This document shows, one piece after another, positions 52,106-62,640 of a DNA stretch of 64,000 bases. The notes beneath the pieces are model-generated. The model saw only the letters and a list, made by a program, of their open reading frames with translations, searched no databases and was not told the origin of the DNA. Origin of the DNA: Protula sp. h YS-2021 (Eukaryota; Annelida; Polychaeta; Sabellida; Serpulidae). A program made the position numbers and the translations under genes. The stretch spans positions 47,749,256 to 47,813,255 of the forward strand of contig OX457026.1 of NCBI GenBank assembly GCA_949752745.1. Reading direction: 5' to 3'. Each line of letters begins with the position of its first letter. The stretch's first letter is position 1.

Positions 52106-53327
52106 ATAATACATTGCTAATTGCTCCAATAGCAATTATATAGTCCTAACATAAAAATATAGCGATTTGTTACATAGCCACATAGTGTCACATGATGTTA
52201 CATAGTGTCACATAATGTTACATAGTGCCACATGATGTTACATGATGTTACAGTCACATAATGTCACATAATGTCACATAATGTTACATAATGTTACATA
52301 ATGTTACATAATGTTACAGAGTTACATAATGTTACATAATGTTACATAGTGTTACATAATGTTACACAGTTACAAAAGTTAAAAGAAGTCACTTACCACG
52401 ACTCTTTTTCCAATTCGTCTCCATGTGTATTCCAGTCAATCTGTCACTTTCCTATGTGTTTCCAGCCAATCTTTCACTTCCTTTTCCAAAGAATAACCAA
52501 TCTTACACTTTGTCTCCTATGTGTATTCCAACCAATCCTTCACTTGTTCTTCATGTAATATCCAACAATAGCACAATAGTACAACAGTACAACAGTATAT
52601 CAGCAAGAGCAACTGTTTTCACTTGTTTTCCATGTGTATCCAACAGCAGCCACAGTATGAACGAAACACATGTCCGCACACAATGTGTTCTTATAGGGCT
52701 GCTGAATCATGTCCTAGGGGGGTCCCTACATGGAGGACCCCGGAGGGTCCCCATGGTATGATAGACAGATGGTGCAGGTCCTCAGCTGGAGGACCCGGGG
52801 AGGGGGGTCCGTACATATTATGTCCTAAGGGGGTCCCCATGGTATGATAGACAGATGGTGGAAGTCCTCACAAGGAGAACTCGGGGGAGGGAGGGGCTCC
52901 CCAAGATATGATACGAAAGTGATGCCCGAGGGCGGGATCGATCCACCGACCTTCAGATCATTGGTCCGCTTGCGAGTCCTCTGACAAGTCACGTGGCTAA
53001 TGACGTCATGATGAATAACAGGTGAACTAGGGTTAGGGTTATACTGCTTAGGAGAGTCTTACGTTAGTATGACGTCATTATGATGTCTATATGACGTCAT
53101 AACGTCATAACATCATGATGACGTCATTATAACGTCATTATGACGTCATTGGCGCGGGCGCGCGCTCAGATCTATCAATCTGATCCACCACACCTTTCTG
53201 ACGTCATTATGACGTCATTATTACATCACTGTTTTAGTATGCTCATGGGCGTTCTAAAACATTCTTGACGTCACTGTTTTAGTATGCCCATCATATATTG
53301 TTTTAGGACGCCCATTATACAACTACT
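52106..53327 (-). repeat. Terminal inverted repeat, right
   Basis: Mirror of 38,605-39,900, in the order ATAGTCCTAACATAA, TGTTACATAATGTTACATAG runs, GTGTATCCAACAGCAGCC, GGACCCCC blocks, truncated tRNA-like block, AGGGTTAGGGTTA, TGACGTCA cluster, GCCCATCATATATTG and terminal CAACTACT. Confidence 0.9.
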
Positions 53328-53333
53328 ATTCAT
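53328..53333. repeat. 6 bp target-site duplication, right (ATTCAT)
   Basis: Directly follows the terminal ACT and equals 38,599-38,604. Confidence 0.93.
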
Positions 53334-55107
53334 GACAGGCCTCTTTAAAAGTAGCTCGAAAAAGCAGAATTTCAATAGTAAGTTTTTCCCACCTAGTTTT
53401 AGAAAATATCCATTGAAAGACCCAGGGCTGCGGGTACTGTAAGGGAGAAGTGCCCACACTATGACTCTCGCTATTTAGACATCGATTCCAGGTTAAAATT
53501 TGTTCGACATCTGTTTAACGTCCCTCCCTGTTCTAAGTCACAAGTGTGTTCCTCCTCAAGAAACCTTTTGTGCTAGAAGTTTGTCAGGTTTAACCCAGGA
53601 CAGAAAAGTTCGAGACCCCGATCGTGATCTCATCGGGGCAATGAGCGGGAATTTGTCCTGCTAACATCTCGGGATATCTACCAATACTTTTTCTCTGGGG
53701 GAAACTTTTTATCCTCTCAAGTGATTAAAATTCTTTTCCTGAATGCTTGAGCAGTGCTCAGGATCTTGAAATTACTTTACAACGTATTTATAAGAAGATA
53801 TAGGATGATTTTAATGGGGAGGGCTTGATGTGACTGAAACAAGACTCGAATAAAAAGAGTTTGTTACATTGCGATAAATGTGAATGTCCAGAAACAGCTG
53901 TATAAGTGTATACAGAGTGTAAAGTGTACACAAGTGTTTACACATTTTTGGCTTTAAAAGAGGATTTCGAACTTGTGCACACTATACGATCGAAGAAACT
54001 AGAGGACTCTTCACGGTCCTTCACATGCCACTTATGCAAAGTGAAAAGCGTCAACAAAAGGATTTCATAGATGATAATCTTCATGCAAGGAGAATGCATC
54101 ACGCCACAGATCTGCTTTAAATTTAAACGCAAAACAGAAAATGGGAAACGAATCGATTTTGCAGTTTTCATTTTACATCTCGACCAGCAAAAAGGAAAAA
54201 TCGTTTTCTTTTGCTTGTGCCATGTAGCTATCTGGAATTAAAATGAGGTATTTTTTAGATTTGAGTTGCCTTAACACCTGACGTCACAGGAATGAAACAA
54301 CCTTTACACAGTGAATGATCTCATCGCTGATTTCGTCAGGCATTGGCTATCCCTTTTTATGCACAAATATGTGATTTTTTTCATGTTAGGCTCTATGCCT
54401 AGTTGTGTCACCGGCTTCATCATTTGTCTCCTCACAAAATACGGCCAGCCTGTTGTGACTGACCCGTGAAGAAAAGAGGAGTAAAGCAAACTTGAGTTTT
54501 GAGCCGTAGTCATCAGAGCCAATGCTCTGTTTGGGGGTAACGCAGCCCCGGGGTCCTCCGAACGTCTAAAGGAGCGGCTTCGCAAGTGCGAAATGCGCAA
54601 TGACATCGCTACCCTCGGGTAGGAGTTTTCTGCGTTGGCTAAGTAAGAAATACCCCCTCCCCATTCTCGCTCACTAGCTACACCAGGTTCTTCTTGGTCT
54701 CCACTCCTTCACACGCCGAGTAGTTTAAGGATATTTTTGTGGCGTCATTGCTCAATGAAAGGTTACTTTATCGCGAGAGAGGATCAGGGTCGAAAAGAGC
54801 GCTCCAAACGAAAATGTTAAACAGGTCGCTGCTAAAATCGTTATTTTTTATTTTAATTTTTATTTTATTTTATTTTTTGGTCATGCATTTTTTTTTGTTA
54901 AATGCAAGCATATTTGAGATCCGTAAAAAGTAGCCTGGAGAACGGGAATTACGCTTTTACTAGTAAAAGCTCGTTTGACAAAACAAAATGTATGTCAGTT
55001 TCACTTCGCAAAATTTCCACTTTTAGATTGGGACTAAAAATCCCTTAAGAAAATTTTTTTTGTGAATTATGACATGATCATAGTACCATATGAAAGTAAT
55101 TAAGGTG
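53334..55107. other. No gene recognised
   Basis: Unique-looking sequence. Frames at 53,938-54,171 and 54,304-54,606 (minus) show no domain. Poly-T/A runs near 54,840-54,900. Confidence 0.4.
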
Positions 55108-55668
55108 TCTAGGACAATTCCCCCTGGAAACCCCCCAGACAACTCCCCCCCCCCCCCGACAATTGCCCCTCCCCCGAACAATTCCCGAGGTAGGACAATT
55201 CCCCCGAGGACTATTCCCCTCCCCCAGTTAATTTTGATCCTGTAGTATCTCAAAGGCAAATTGCAATTGAGTATATGAAATTATTGCAATTATAATGATC
55301 AAACACTTCAGTTACTGGTTGTGTAATTGCAGCTGAGTAGATGAAAGGCAAAGCAACATATTTGAAAAGTGCGATTACAAGATGAAAGGACAAATTCAGT
55401 TGGAATATAAAAGGCATGTAAATTGCAATTGCGACAATGGTGAAAGGACAATTACACGACCTCCAGTTATAAGATAAAAGGGCAATAATTTGCAAAAAGA
55501 GAAAAAATACAAATGAAAGAAAAAAATTAAGAAAAATAAAAATGAATTGGGGGAATAGTCCTCTTGCGAATTGTCCTATGTCGGAATGTGGGGGGGGGGG
55601 GATTGTTGGGGGAGGGGGTGGGGAGTTGACTGGAGTTGTCTGGGAGAAGTGTCCTGCTCCCGTAATTA
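55108..55668. mobile_element. MITE-like element with G/C-rich inverted ends
   Basis: Left end about 55,108-55,225 (AGGACAATTCCCCCTGG, AGACAACTCC, GACAATTCCCCCGAGGACTA) is mirrored by 55,545-55,668 (GGGGGAATAGTCCTC, GAATTGTCCTA, GGAGTTGTCTGGGAGAAGTG, TCCTG). About 560 bp, with no coding and a variable G run inside each arm. No clear target duplication could be fixed. Confidence 0.6.
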
Positions 55669-56279
55669 AGACTTTACCATTTCTTTTAATTGGAAACAAC
55701 GGTACAGTGAGCATTCTGACGGTGCAATAATCCATATGTCACAAGAAAACCAACGCTGGACTACAAAAACCAACATTTACCAATAAATACCAAGGAATTA
55801 CCAATTTTTTACCATTTACCAAGAATTATAAAGGAATGCCAAGACCGCTGGGTGTTCCAATAAACCAAGCGTCTTGATATCGGTGAATCAAATCGACAGG
55901 AACCTGCGTACCAAGAAGTCAAACATGTTTGCTAACATTGCCTAGTAACATGCCCACGGCGTAAACCTTAGTAACATAAAAATAGCCCTTGTATGTAGGT
56001 CATATTTAGTTAAGCCTTGCCTAGTCCATTAAGATCGGTAACTCAAAAGGGGGCATCTGGACATGTAATAAAATTTAAATAGTCCGCCTAAGCTACCAAG
56101 CGTAAGGATGGGAGAAGCAGCCATACTTGGTCACAACACTTAAAAGGTTTGGTCACTATAAGCATGCAGTGACCGAGAGGCCATGAGACAAGGTATTATT
56201 ATCTTAGAAAACCATATAATGATTTTGACTATTTTTCACTGGACCATGACTATGTAAGTCACGTGAGATTAGTCTGTGC
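55669..56279. other. No gene recognised
   Basis: Repeated ACCAATTTACCA-type words near 55,760-55,840. Otherwise nothing supported. Confidence 0.35.
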
Positions 56280-56690
56280 TAGAGATTGAGCAGTTTTGAC
56301 CTCGTTTTCGGAATTCACTCCTCTACGTTGTGACATAGAAGTAACGAGATCTGAACTCTGGCCAAGATTTTCAAGATAAAAGGTACGTGACCTGTGTTTT
56401 ATTGTGTAATAATTAGAAATAGAGCCATTTTGACATCATTTCTGTACTCTATCCTCTCGATAGAGTTACATAAATGACAAATTCGTGATATGAACTTTTG
56501 TCTACATTTTCAGGTTCAGAGTTCACGTGATATCTGTGTTATCTGGAAAACTATTAGAGCGATTTTGACATCATTTTCGGGCTCTACCCCTCTGCGGAGT
56601 TATTTAAAAGGTAAGAAAGGTCAGAAAGTTGTATAAGAGGTCAGAAGTTTGACTTAGATTTTCAAGGTGGAAGGTCACGTGCTTTACCTC
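56280..56690 (+). repeat. Highly diverged 139 bp-family satellite, three units
   Basis: AGAGATTGAGCAGTTTTGAC, AGAAATAGAGCCATTTTGAC and ATTAGAGCGATTTTGACATC recur at about 120-140 bp, each followed by TCATTTYCGG/TC-CTCTACCCCTCT and later GTTA-GTAA-AGGT. Word order equals that of the large array in the same orientation. Much older than the 42-50 kb array. Confidence 0.65.
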
Positions 56691-57730
56691 AGAACCTGTT
56701 ATTTTGTGCTGATTTCGGATTCGACATCCTTCACAAAAAAGACAACAATACTTGTTTCTTTCATGTTGGGTGTTTCGGTACACAGTGGGAAAATGCGGCC
56801 TAATTTAATGAATAAAATAATGTGTGTTTATTTTCTTTCAAAAGAGTGGCGGAAGAATGTTTTATGACAAGTGTCACTATCAAAGTAAACGAGGCCGAAA
56901 GTTTTCCCTGGCCAGTAATAATCGGTTGAATGAGCAATCTAAACTCGGCTTGTGATTGGCAAATTTTCGGCACTCATCTTGTCACCATTCCGTCAGGCGG
57001 CTATATGTCGGGCTTTGTCCTCATTGGCCAAGTGCCTTTCCCAGGGGGAGTTGCGGGTGTATTTTAATCACCCTTTTGCATGCTTTATTCAATAATTGTG
57101 GTCATCAAGTTCTTTCGGCGAATAAATTTCTGCCCAACTCATCACCCCCCCCCCCCCCACACATGTCATGTTTGTTTGCCCGCCCAACCCACACACTGGT
57201 TTCCCATTGTGATGTCTAAGTTGAAGTCTTGCTCGCCACCTGCCTCTTCTTTGTCGGTGTAATGTTATTCAAGTTATATTATTGTTATGGTTATATTTCA
57301 TACCCACCCCACTCCCTCTTATCGTATTTAGCTCAGTAGTTAAGGAACGACAGAATCACTGCATACAAAGAATGATAAAACGACAAAATGAACGACAGAA
57401 TCACTGCATACAAAGAATGATAAAATGCTAGAATTACTGCATAGCAACGCTGTTGCTATGACAGTTTCACTGCATAGCTGTGCATGTGATTGCAGCCGTG
57501 CTGGAGTGGCTGGAGTAGCGATGCGCTTGTGACGAGATGGTGTAAACGACAAAAGGAGAGAAATGAGAGCGAAAAGGGAGCGAGAATGGACCAATGAGAA
57601 TGGGCTGTTAAAGGTGCATTTCTATTGGTGAGAAATAGCCCATGTGATCTGAAAATTTCGCTCCTTTTGCTGCGGCATATAAAAGCAGTGTGTTGAAGAA
57701 GAAACCAGTTGGAAAGACCAAGTTGCCAAG
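56691..57730. other. No gene recognised; short tandem duplication
   Basis: A 46 bp unit (AACGACAGAATCACTGCATACAAAGAATGATAAAA) is repeated at 57,344-57,430. TATAAAAGC at about 57,679 could be a plus-strand promoter, but only a 21-codon frame (57,733) follows. Confidence 0.4.
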
Positions 57731-58390
57731 CATGTCTATGGGACCCCCCTCCCCCTCCCTCCCTTTTTTGGGGTTTACCATTGAGGCTTTGGAGTGAGTT
57801 GTTAGAATGTGGTTTGGAGTGTGATTGATAACGAGAGAAGGAAAACGTTATTTGATGCAGTTTTTTTTTTTACCATGAAGGTTTTGCAGTTAGTTGTTAG
57901 AGTGTGGTTGGGAGTGATGACGAGAGAAGGAGAACGTCATTTGATACAGTTGCAACGATTGCGAGCCATTGGGAGCGAAAGAAAGGTGTTTCCGGTGAAG
58001 GGTGGTGTGGATTTTTGGTGGACATAGGTATTGGGGGGAGGGGGAGGGGGAGGGCTTGTAGGTTTTTTCTAAAGAAGGCGTGCGCGCCGAGGCGGGTTGG
58101 GGAGAGGGTGACAGTATCAGAGGGAGGGGGAGGGCTTGCAGGCTTTTATTGAAAGAAGGCGTGTGCGCCGAGACGGGTTGGGGAGAGGGTGACAGTATCA
58201 GAGGGAGGGGGAGGGCTTGTAGTGTTTTTTTTTTTGAAAGAAGGTGTGTGCGCCGAGGCGTGCCGGGTTGGGGAGAGGGTATCAGAGGGAAGGCTTGCAG
58301 TCTTTTTTTTTTAAGAAGGCGTGTGCGCCGAGACGGGTTGGGGAGAGGGTGACAGTATCAGAGTTTTTTTTAAGCATTTCCCACACATTC
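57731..58390. repeat. Two tandem repeat blocks
   Basis: 57,774-57,960 holds two copies of a ~95 bp unit (TTAGTTGTTAGAGTGTGG, GACGAGAGAAGGAGAACGT). 58,030-58,365 holds four to five copies of a 75-90 bp unit (GAGGGGGAGGGCTTG, AAGAAGGCGTGTGCGCCGAG, GGGTTGGGGAGAGGGTGACA). Possibly within the left part of the right-hand Polinton-like element; no TIR was recognised. Confidence 0.75.
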
Positions 58391-59313
58391 TCATGCATAC
58401 ACATACTCACGAACACGATAGGTTTGTTTGCTTATTTTGTAAGAATGGGTGGCAGCCAAAAGGCAGCCGTGAGTCGTGGAGGGATTTTCAGAGTCTTCCT
58501 TCCTCCTCCTACTTTCGGTTTTTCTGCCACTGGTGCCACTGGTGCTAGCTTCGCTGCTGCTAGTCTCACTGCAGACACACTGCCTTTTGTGTGCTGCGAC
58601 CCCAGCCCTGGTCGAGTTTAAACCTTCGCCTCGAAGACAGCAAAAGTAATGTTCAGATTTCATGGCTTCTGCACATCGCTGTTCATGCAGGCGCATAGAA
58701 GTGCCTGCAGGAATGGATTGATGACAGAATTCACAAAACTCGATGCCGCTCAAATCGTCTACGAGGTTCATAAGGCCCTGGAGGTTTGTATTTTTCATCA
58801 CGAAATCCTCCAGTTTCGACCGATCAGGATTGAAGTTGCAGTCAGTGCCGGAAGGTGCCTGCATCGGAGTATTTGAGATGCTAGCGACAGCGGCTGCTAG
58901 CTCATCCGTAGGAGTTGATCTTGTTGCTGCGATGTTGCACTGTTGTTGTTGCTGTGTAGTGGTGCCGCCGGCACCTGAACATCAACTGCCTGTGGATGAG
59001 CCACCAGCGGAGTCGTCAGCACGGTTGGCGCAGTTGGCACAGTGACAGGAGTCACTTTGGTAGGAGGAGGAGCCGTTGCTGTGTCTTCTTGGCAGGGCGG
59101 CGGGTTCCTCCTCTTCAGACGCTCGTGGCTTTCATCTGCCGCTCTGCCAAACCGGTTGAATTCCTGATTTGGCCGAGTCTGAAAATCCCTCCACAGCTCG
59201 TAGAGAAACGCCTGATAATCCACGTACACTTCCTCGAAGAGGTCGGCATCTTTCTGGCTAAAATGGTAGCTTCTCAGGCGCTCCTCTGTAAAAAATTTCT
59301 CTTTGTGCTGCAT
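58391..59313 (-). pseudogene. Zinc-binding-motif protein, unknown, one frameshift
   Basis: Two minus-strand frames appear to form one gene: 59,313-58,897 (FTEERLRSYHFSQKDADLFE, then a Pro/Thr/Val-rich linker) and the region continuing at 58,900-58,391. The second contains SKLEDFVMKNTNLQGLMNLV, CEFCHQSIPAGTSMRLHEQR and FCCLRGEG...HKRQC, which look like two C2HC-type fingers. The break is a single base near 58,900. The Ser-rich tail continues to 58,391. Position upstream of, and divergent from, the 59.8 kb gene suggests an early regulator; inferred only. Confidence 0.55.
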
Positions 59314-59764
59314 CTTGCTGCCGTGTGTGAACTGTGTTCGAAAGCTCTGCAGGCGGAGATGACGAAATGTGTGTATGTGACGAAATGGTGTGTGTGTGTA
59401 AGCGAAACGTCAGACCATCCTCCCCCCTCCCCCGTCGACCCAGAGTATCGAGGACCCCCCCCCCCCTCCCCAAGAACAGCGTATGTGTTGATGACCCCCC
59501 CTACCACCAAAGAAGAGTTAAAAATCATTTCCCCAAACAAAAAGAAACTTATGTTAGGGTTTTTAAAAGCATTTTCCACACATTTTTCTTGACGAAATGG
59601 ATGTATAAACAAAACGCCATTTGTGCAGTTGTCAAGGCGATTAAGGGATTTGAAATAACGGCTTCCGCTGAAGCGCTGATGAAGCGCTGATGAAGCGCTG
59701 AAGTGTAAAATGACCACCCACCCACTCCCTCCCTCCCTCCCCAAATTTTAGCACAAAAAACTCA

Positions 59765-59772
59765 TATATAAG
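59765..59772 (+). promoter_or_regulatory. TATA box (TATATAAG)
   Basis: Thirty-three bp before ATG 59,805. A divergent minus-strand gene begins at 59,313. Confidence 0.6.
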
Positions 59773-59804
59773 GGTCTGGGCTGTTATCGAGGTGTGGCTA
59801 GATC

Positions 59805-60884
59805 ATGGAAGCGTTGCTGAATACACCTCCTCTTCCTGCAGCTATCAATACGGACATCGACGACTTGTTTGGGTTGGAACCGTTTACTTTTGATAGTGTA
59901 TTACCAGTGGAAGAGATTGATGCATTCCTGGCTAACATGACAGAGGCTGAAAAAGACTTGGAGGAACTGCTAGGCATTCCATCAGATGTCCCTCCTCCTG
60001 CAGTACAGCACAGTACAGTACAGCAAGGAATAGAGGAAGGAATGCCAGATCCTGATGGCCCCGACTACCCGTTCTGGGTTGCACATACACTTGTCAATGG
60101 GAGAAACACACAACTCAGCACAAAGTTAGAAGCTCATCTGAAGCAACTTAAGGAAGAAATGAGTGCCGAGGACGAGCCCGACGAGCCCAGCGAGCCCGAC
60201 GAGTCCGAGGAGCCTGAGGATTCAGAAGTGGACATGTTAAGCGATGATGAAGAAGACAAGCATTTGAAATCGAAATTTGAATCGAGTAAGACCATCCCTG
60301 TGACTGAGGAAGATGTGATGCTGTTGAAAAGAAACTTTCAAGCCGTGCTTCCTCTGATTGATTGCAACATTTTATGGTGTTTATGTGAAGAAGGCTTTTT
60401 CACCAAGCACGCGTACATGTACCTAATGGAAGAAGTGAATACCGTCATTGTGCTCATGTTCATGCTAGAAGGAAAGATAGAGCATGTTCCCGCGTCAGAG
60501 CCAAAGTTCACCGAAGCCATGACTCGACGTTTCATTCAACTGTTTAGAATCCTTCATGAGGAACAGTTTAAGGCGTTGTGTCTGCCAGAGCCGAAGCGTG
60601 TGAATAAGGGTCGCGATTCCAAATGTGCAAAGGTCATGCTACATGGTTTCAAATACCTTGAAGAACGCATTAAGTTCTATGATATGATGGTCTACCTCTA
60701 TGAAAAAGGACATTTCACCATTTCAATGCTGTTTCAATGGATAGTAGGTAGTCGGAAACCAGGAAACTTTTTAGTGATTGTCATGAGACAATCTTTAACA
60801 GGTGGTTTACCAACAGCCTTCCTGGGTGGTGTCAATGAGATGACTCCGCGATTTTACAAGCATCTCATGAAAACCTACATGTAA
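59805..60884 (+). CDS. Acidic protein of unknown function in Polinton-like element
   Basis: 359 residues, intact. N-terminal ~100 residues acidic and proline-containing (DIDDLFGLEPFTFDSV, LANMTEAEKDLEELL), resembling acidic activation regions. Residues ~125-150 are a Glu/Asp/Ser run. The C-terminal ~220 residues form a helical domain (VMLLKRNFQAVLPLID, CLCEEGFFTKHAYMYL, IQLFRILHEEQFKALC, FTISMLFQWIVG). The first helical block looks faintly like a death-fold/CARD (helix-loop-helix with LL..G..T), but I would not assign it. An element-encoded transactivator or host-interaction protein is possible. No counterpart in the 23.5-37.2 kb element. Confidence 0.75.
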   Translation: MEALLNTPPLPAAINTDIDDLFGLEPFTFDSVLPVEEIDAFLANMTEAEKDLEELLGIPSDVPPPAVQHSTVQQGIEEGMPDPDGPDYPFWVAHTLVNGRNTQLSTKLEAHLKQLKEEMSAEDEPDEPSEPDESEEPEDSEVDMLSDDEEDKHLKSKFESSKTIPVTEEDVMLLKRNFQAVLPLIDCNILWCLCEEGFFTKHAYMYLMEEVNTVIVLMFMLEGKIEHVPASEPKFTEAMTRRFIQLFRILHEEQFKALCLPEPKRVNKGRDSKCAKVMLHGFKYLEERIKFYDMMVYLYEKGHFTISMLFQWIVGSRKPGNFLVIVMRQSLTGGLPTAFLGGVNEMTPRFYKHLMKTYM

Positions 60885-60898
60885 CCCCGCCTTCCCTG

Positions 60899-60908
60899 GT
60901 ATAAAAGG
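60899..60908 (+). promoter_or_regulatory. TATA box (GTATAAAAGG)
   Basis: Fifteen bp after the stop of the acidic gene and 86 bp before ATG 60,994. Confidence 0.7.
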
Positions 60909-60993
60909 GACGGGGGCGCGCGGTGCGGACCACCAAAGTCATTATTTCATTGTGGGGGCAGCTTTAGAAAAGCTTTTTTCATCATTAACCTCA

Positions 60994-61443
60994 ATGTCTT
61001 CAATATTTCGTCTTCTTCACAGATGTGCAGAGACTATGGATGATGTTTTCAAAGTGAACTATGCTGACTGGGTGTTTTCAATGCTTCCTACTTTTGAATC
61101 GGAATGGATGTGGCAAGTGAAGAATTTGCATCAGCATTGGGAAGCTGTTGCAAAGGCCATTCCAAGTGATCGTTTCATCCACTCGTTTCTACGCGAATGC
61201 GAAGATCTACATGTACTATCAGCTTATGAGATTGATTCAGCATTTATCCACGCGAATACAATTTGGGCAGTGGAGCTCATGTTAGTTGTAGCTGCAAGAA
61301 TCATTTTACATTTTGATGATGATGTTCCATTGACGACGAATGTATCAGAACTTGTTCGATTCAACCATGGACGAGTTGAAGTGAATTCAAAGCTTTGCAA
61401 GAAGTTTGAAAAGGGAGCTGATTCAGCAGATGGTTGGGTATAA
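60994..61443 (+). CDS. Polinton early gene A, intact copy
   Basis: 149 residues from ATG 60,994, chosen because the related gene at 23,931 starts at the same position (MSS / MST). A GTG further upstream is not needed. Helical: DVFKVNYADWVFSMLPTFES, NLHQHWEAVAKAIP, SAFIHANTIWAVELMLVVAA. Function unknown. The stop TAA (61,441-61,443) is inside the next gene's TATA box. The 19 bp missing from the other copy are present here. Confidence 0.8.
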   Translation: MSSIFRLLHRCAETMDDVFKVNYADWVFSMLPTFESEWMWQVKNLHQHWEAVAKAIPSDRFIHSFLRECEDLHVLSAYEIDSAFIHANTIWAVELMLVVAARIILHFDDDVPLTTNVSELVRFNHGRVEVNSKLCKKFEKGADSADGWV

Positions 61444-61447
61444 AAGG
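61438..61447 (+). promoter_or_regulatory. TATA box overlapping stop of gene A
   Basis: GTATAAAAGG with TAA at 61,441-61,443 as the stop of the upstream gene. ATG 61,479 follows 31 bp later. Confidence 0.75.
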
Positions 61448-61478
61448 GGAGTGAAGGCATCAGTGCATTGTGGCAGTC

Positions 61479-62114
61479 ATGGAGAACAAGACAAGCAGCA
61501 GTTTTAAAATTAGTGCAAACTTAACCATTACTGTGGAGTCTTGACAATATGGATTATTTCTTCGCATCACACGTGGAGAGAGATGGTGCGCTTATTCACC
61601 ATCTTTGTGGAAGGTTGTGTGTCAGAACTTGAAAAAATGTCGCGACATTGGCTTCAAACTGTACTTAACGGAAACAAAGTTGCTTGAAGTCATTTCATAT
61701 CAAGGCATGCGCTATGTGAGCTTCATACGCACATCACGGTTTGAAGGGAAAGAATACACACACCACATCAACACGAATGATGGTGAATGGGAGACACTGC
61801 TTCAGGAGATGGATAACATCGACTCAGCCTTATCGGTTGAACCGTGTACGGAATGTCATGGTGAGAAAACGATCATCAAGCTGCAAAAGGATGATCGGAT
61901 GAAGGTGTCAAAGTTATCCAAGAAAAGACTGGCTGAAGTTCAGTTGGAGAATGTGGCTGTACTAAATCAAATTGGACTTACCTGCGACTATTGCGGTGCT
62001 TGCGGATATATGGAGGATTATGATTGCCACTGCCACAAGTACAATTGCAGGATGTGTGAACCAAACAACTTCTGCGGCAAGTGTGGAGTACTTAAGGTCT
62101 GTGAAGCACAGTAG
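61479..62114 (+). pseudogene. PC4-like domain plus zinc module, one premature stop
   Basis: 212 codons from ATG 61,479, broken only by TGA at 61,542-61,544. The PC4-like unit is GFKLYLTETKLLEVISYQGM, RYVSFIRTSRFEGKEY, NTNDGEWETLLQEM, clearly the same pattern as the minus-strand small genes (for example RYVSFQSFYKRGCNVY at 62.5 kb). The C-terminal zinc module has CTECHGEK, CDYCGACGY, DCHCHKYNCRMC, FCGKCG. It is the less damaged copy of 24,386-24,867. A regulator with nucleic-acid-binding and zinc parts is inferred. Confidence 0.75.
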
Positions 62115-62159
62115 AAGCCCCCCCCCCACACACACACACACACTGCAAACAAGATGCAT

Positions 62160-62335
62160 GTTTTAGAAAAGCTTATGTTGACTTGATGATTGCTAAACTT
62201 GCTTGCTGCGGCACTCCAGACTATCAGCTTTGTCACTTGGACGCTTATTGGGATGTTGTACATCACAGTCTTGATGTGATTGAACTACATTCAAGATTTC
62301 TTGGAGAATGTGACACAAACTGGTTTCAAACTGGT
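62160..62335 (+). pseudogene. Small unknown frame after zinc gene, truncated at module deletion
   Basis: DLMIAKLACCG and YWDVVHHSLDVIEL match the frame at 24,960-25,070. A C run and (CA)n tract (62,117-62,142) separate it from the zinc gene. Past about 62,310 the similarity changes to the sequence that follows the protease in the first element (TTTATTGTGTTNTNCA). Confidence 0.5.
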
Positions 62336-62388
62336 CTTGTTTATTGTGTTTTCCAAACTCCCCCCTTCTTATCTACCAACTACTTTTT

Positions 62389-62640
62389 TTACAGTTTTTC
62401 TCTCAATACATTGATCAATGCATGCCATTCATTGCAATTTAAATTAATATAGGTATCATAGACATTACACCCACGTTTGTAAAAGCTCTGAAAGCTCACA
62501 TAACGCACATCACCAAACTTTATCACTTTAACAGTTTCATGTTCAGACAGTTTCAGTTCATATCCTTCTTCTTCCATGTCCATCAGCCGCATAGGCTGTG
62601 TTACCTCAATGGATTTGGTACCCCGCTTGAGTTGTATTCA
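62389..62640 (-). CDS. PC4-like small protein, paralogue 1 (second element)
   Basis: Conserved part YELKLSEHETVKVIKFGD, RYVSFQSFYKRGCNVYDTYI, NEWHALINVL. A stop lies upstream at about 62,640 in the frame matching the first element, leaving starts at ATG 62,592 (MRLMDMEEEGYEL). Either the true start is there or the gene is truncated. Confidence 0.6.

Larger units (their letters stand above)
38605..53327. mobile_element. Non-autonomous Polinton-type element, 14,723 bp
   Basis: Ends AGTAGTTGTATAATGGG and CCCATTATACAACTACT are inverted copies, begin AGT and end ACT like the Polinton at 23.5-37.2 kb, and are flanked by a perfect 6 bp duplication. TIRs are about 1.2-1.3 kb. Inside are a zinc-finger gene (41.0-41.8 kb), a PC4-like gene (51.2-51.7 kb) and an 8.4 kb satellite. 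No polymerase, integrase, ATPase, capsid or protease is present. It must have been mobilised by proteins of a full element. The two genes are of types seen in Polintons, so it is best seen as an internal-deletion derivative filled by satellite DNA; a Polinton origin rests on termini, duplication size and these two genes. Confidence 0.85.

Noticed and set aside
54304..54606. 100-codon minus-strand frame
   Set aside because: No domain, no codon bias, no flanking signals.
57325..57350. tRNA A-box-like TAGCTCAGTAGTTAAGG
   Set aside because: No B box or cloverleaf follows.
60355..60410. LxCxE-type retinoblastoma-binding motif in the acidic gene (LWCLCEE)
   Set aside because: Residue order does not fit L-x-C-x-E.
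62183..62452. Full 89-codon frame as one gene
   Set aside because: Only its first ~45 codons match the other element; the rest is non-coding sequence after the deletion junction.
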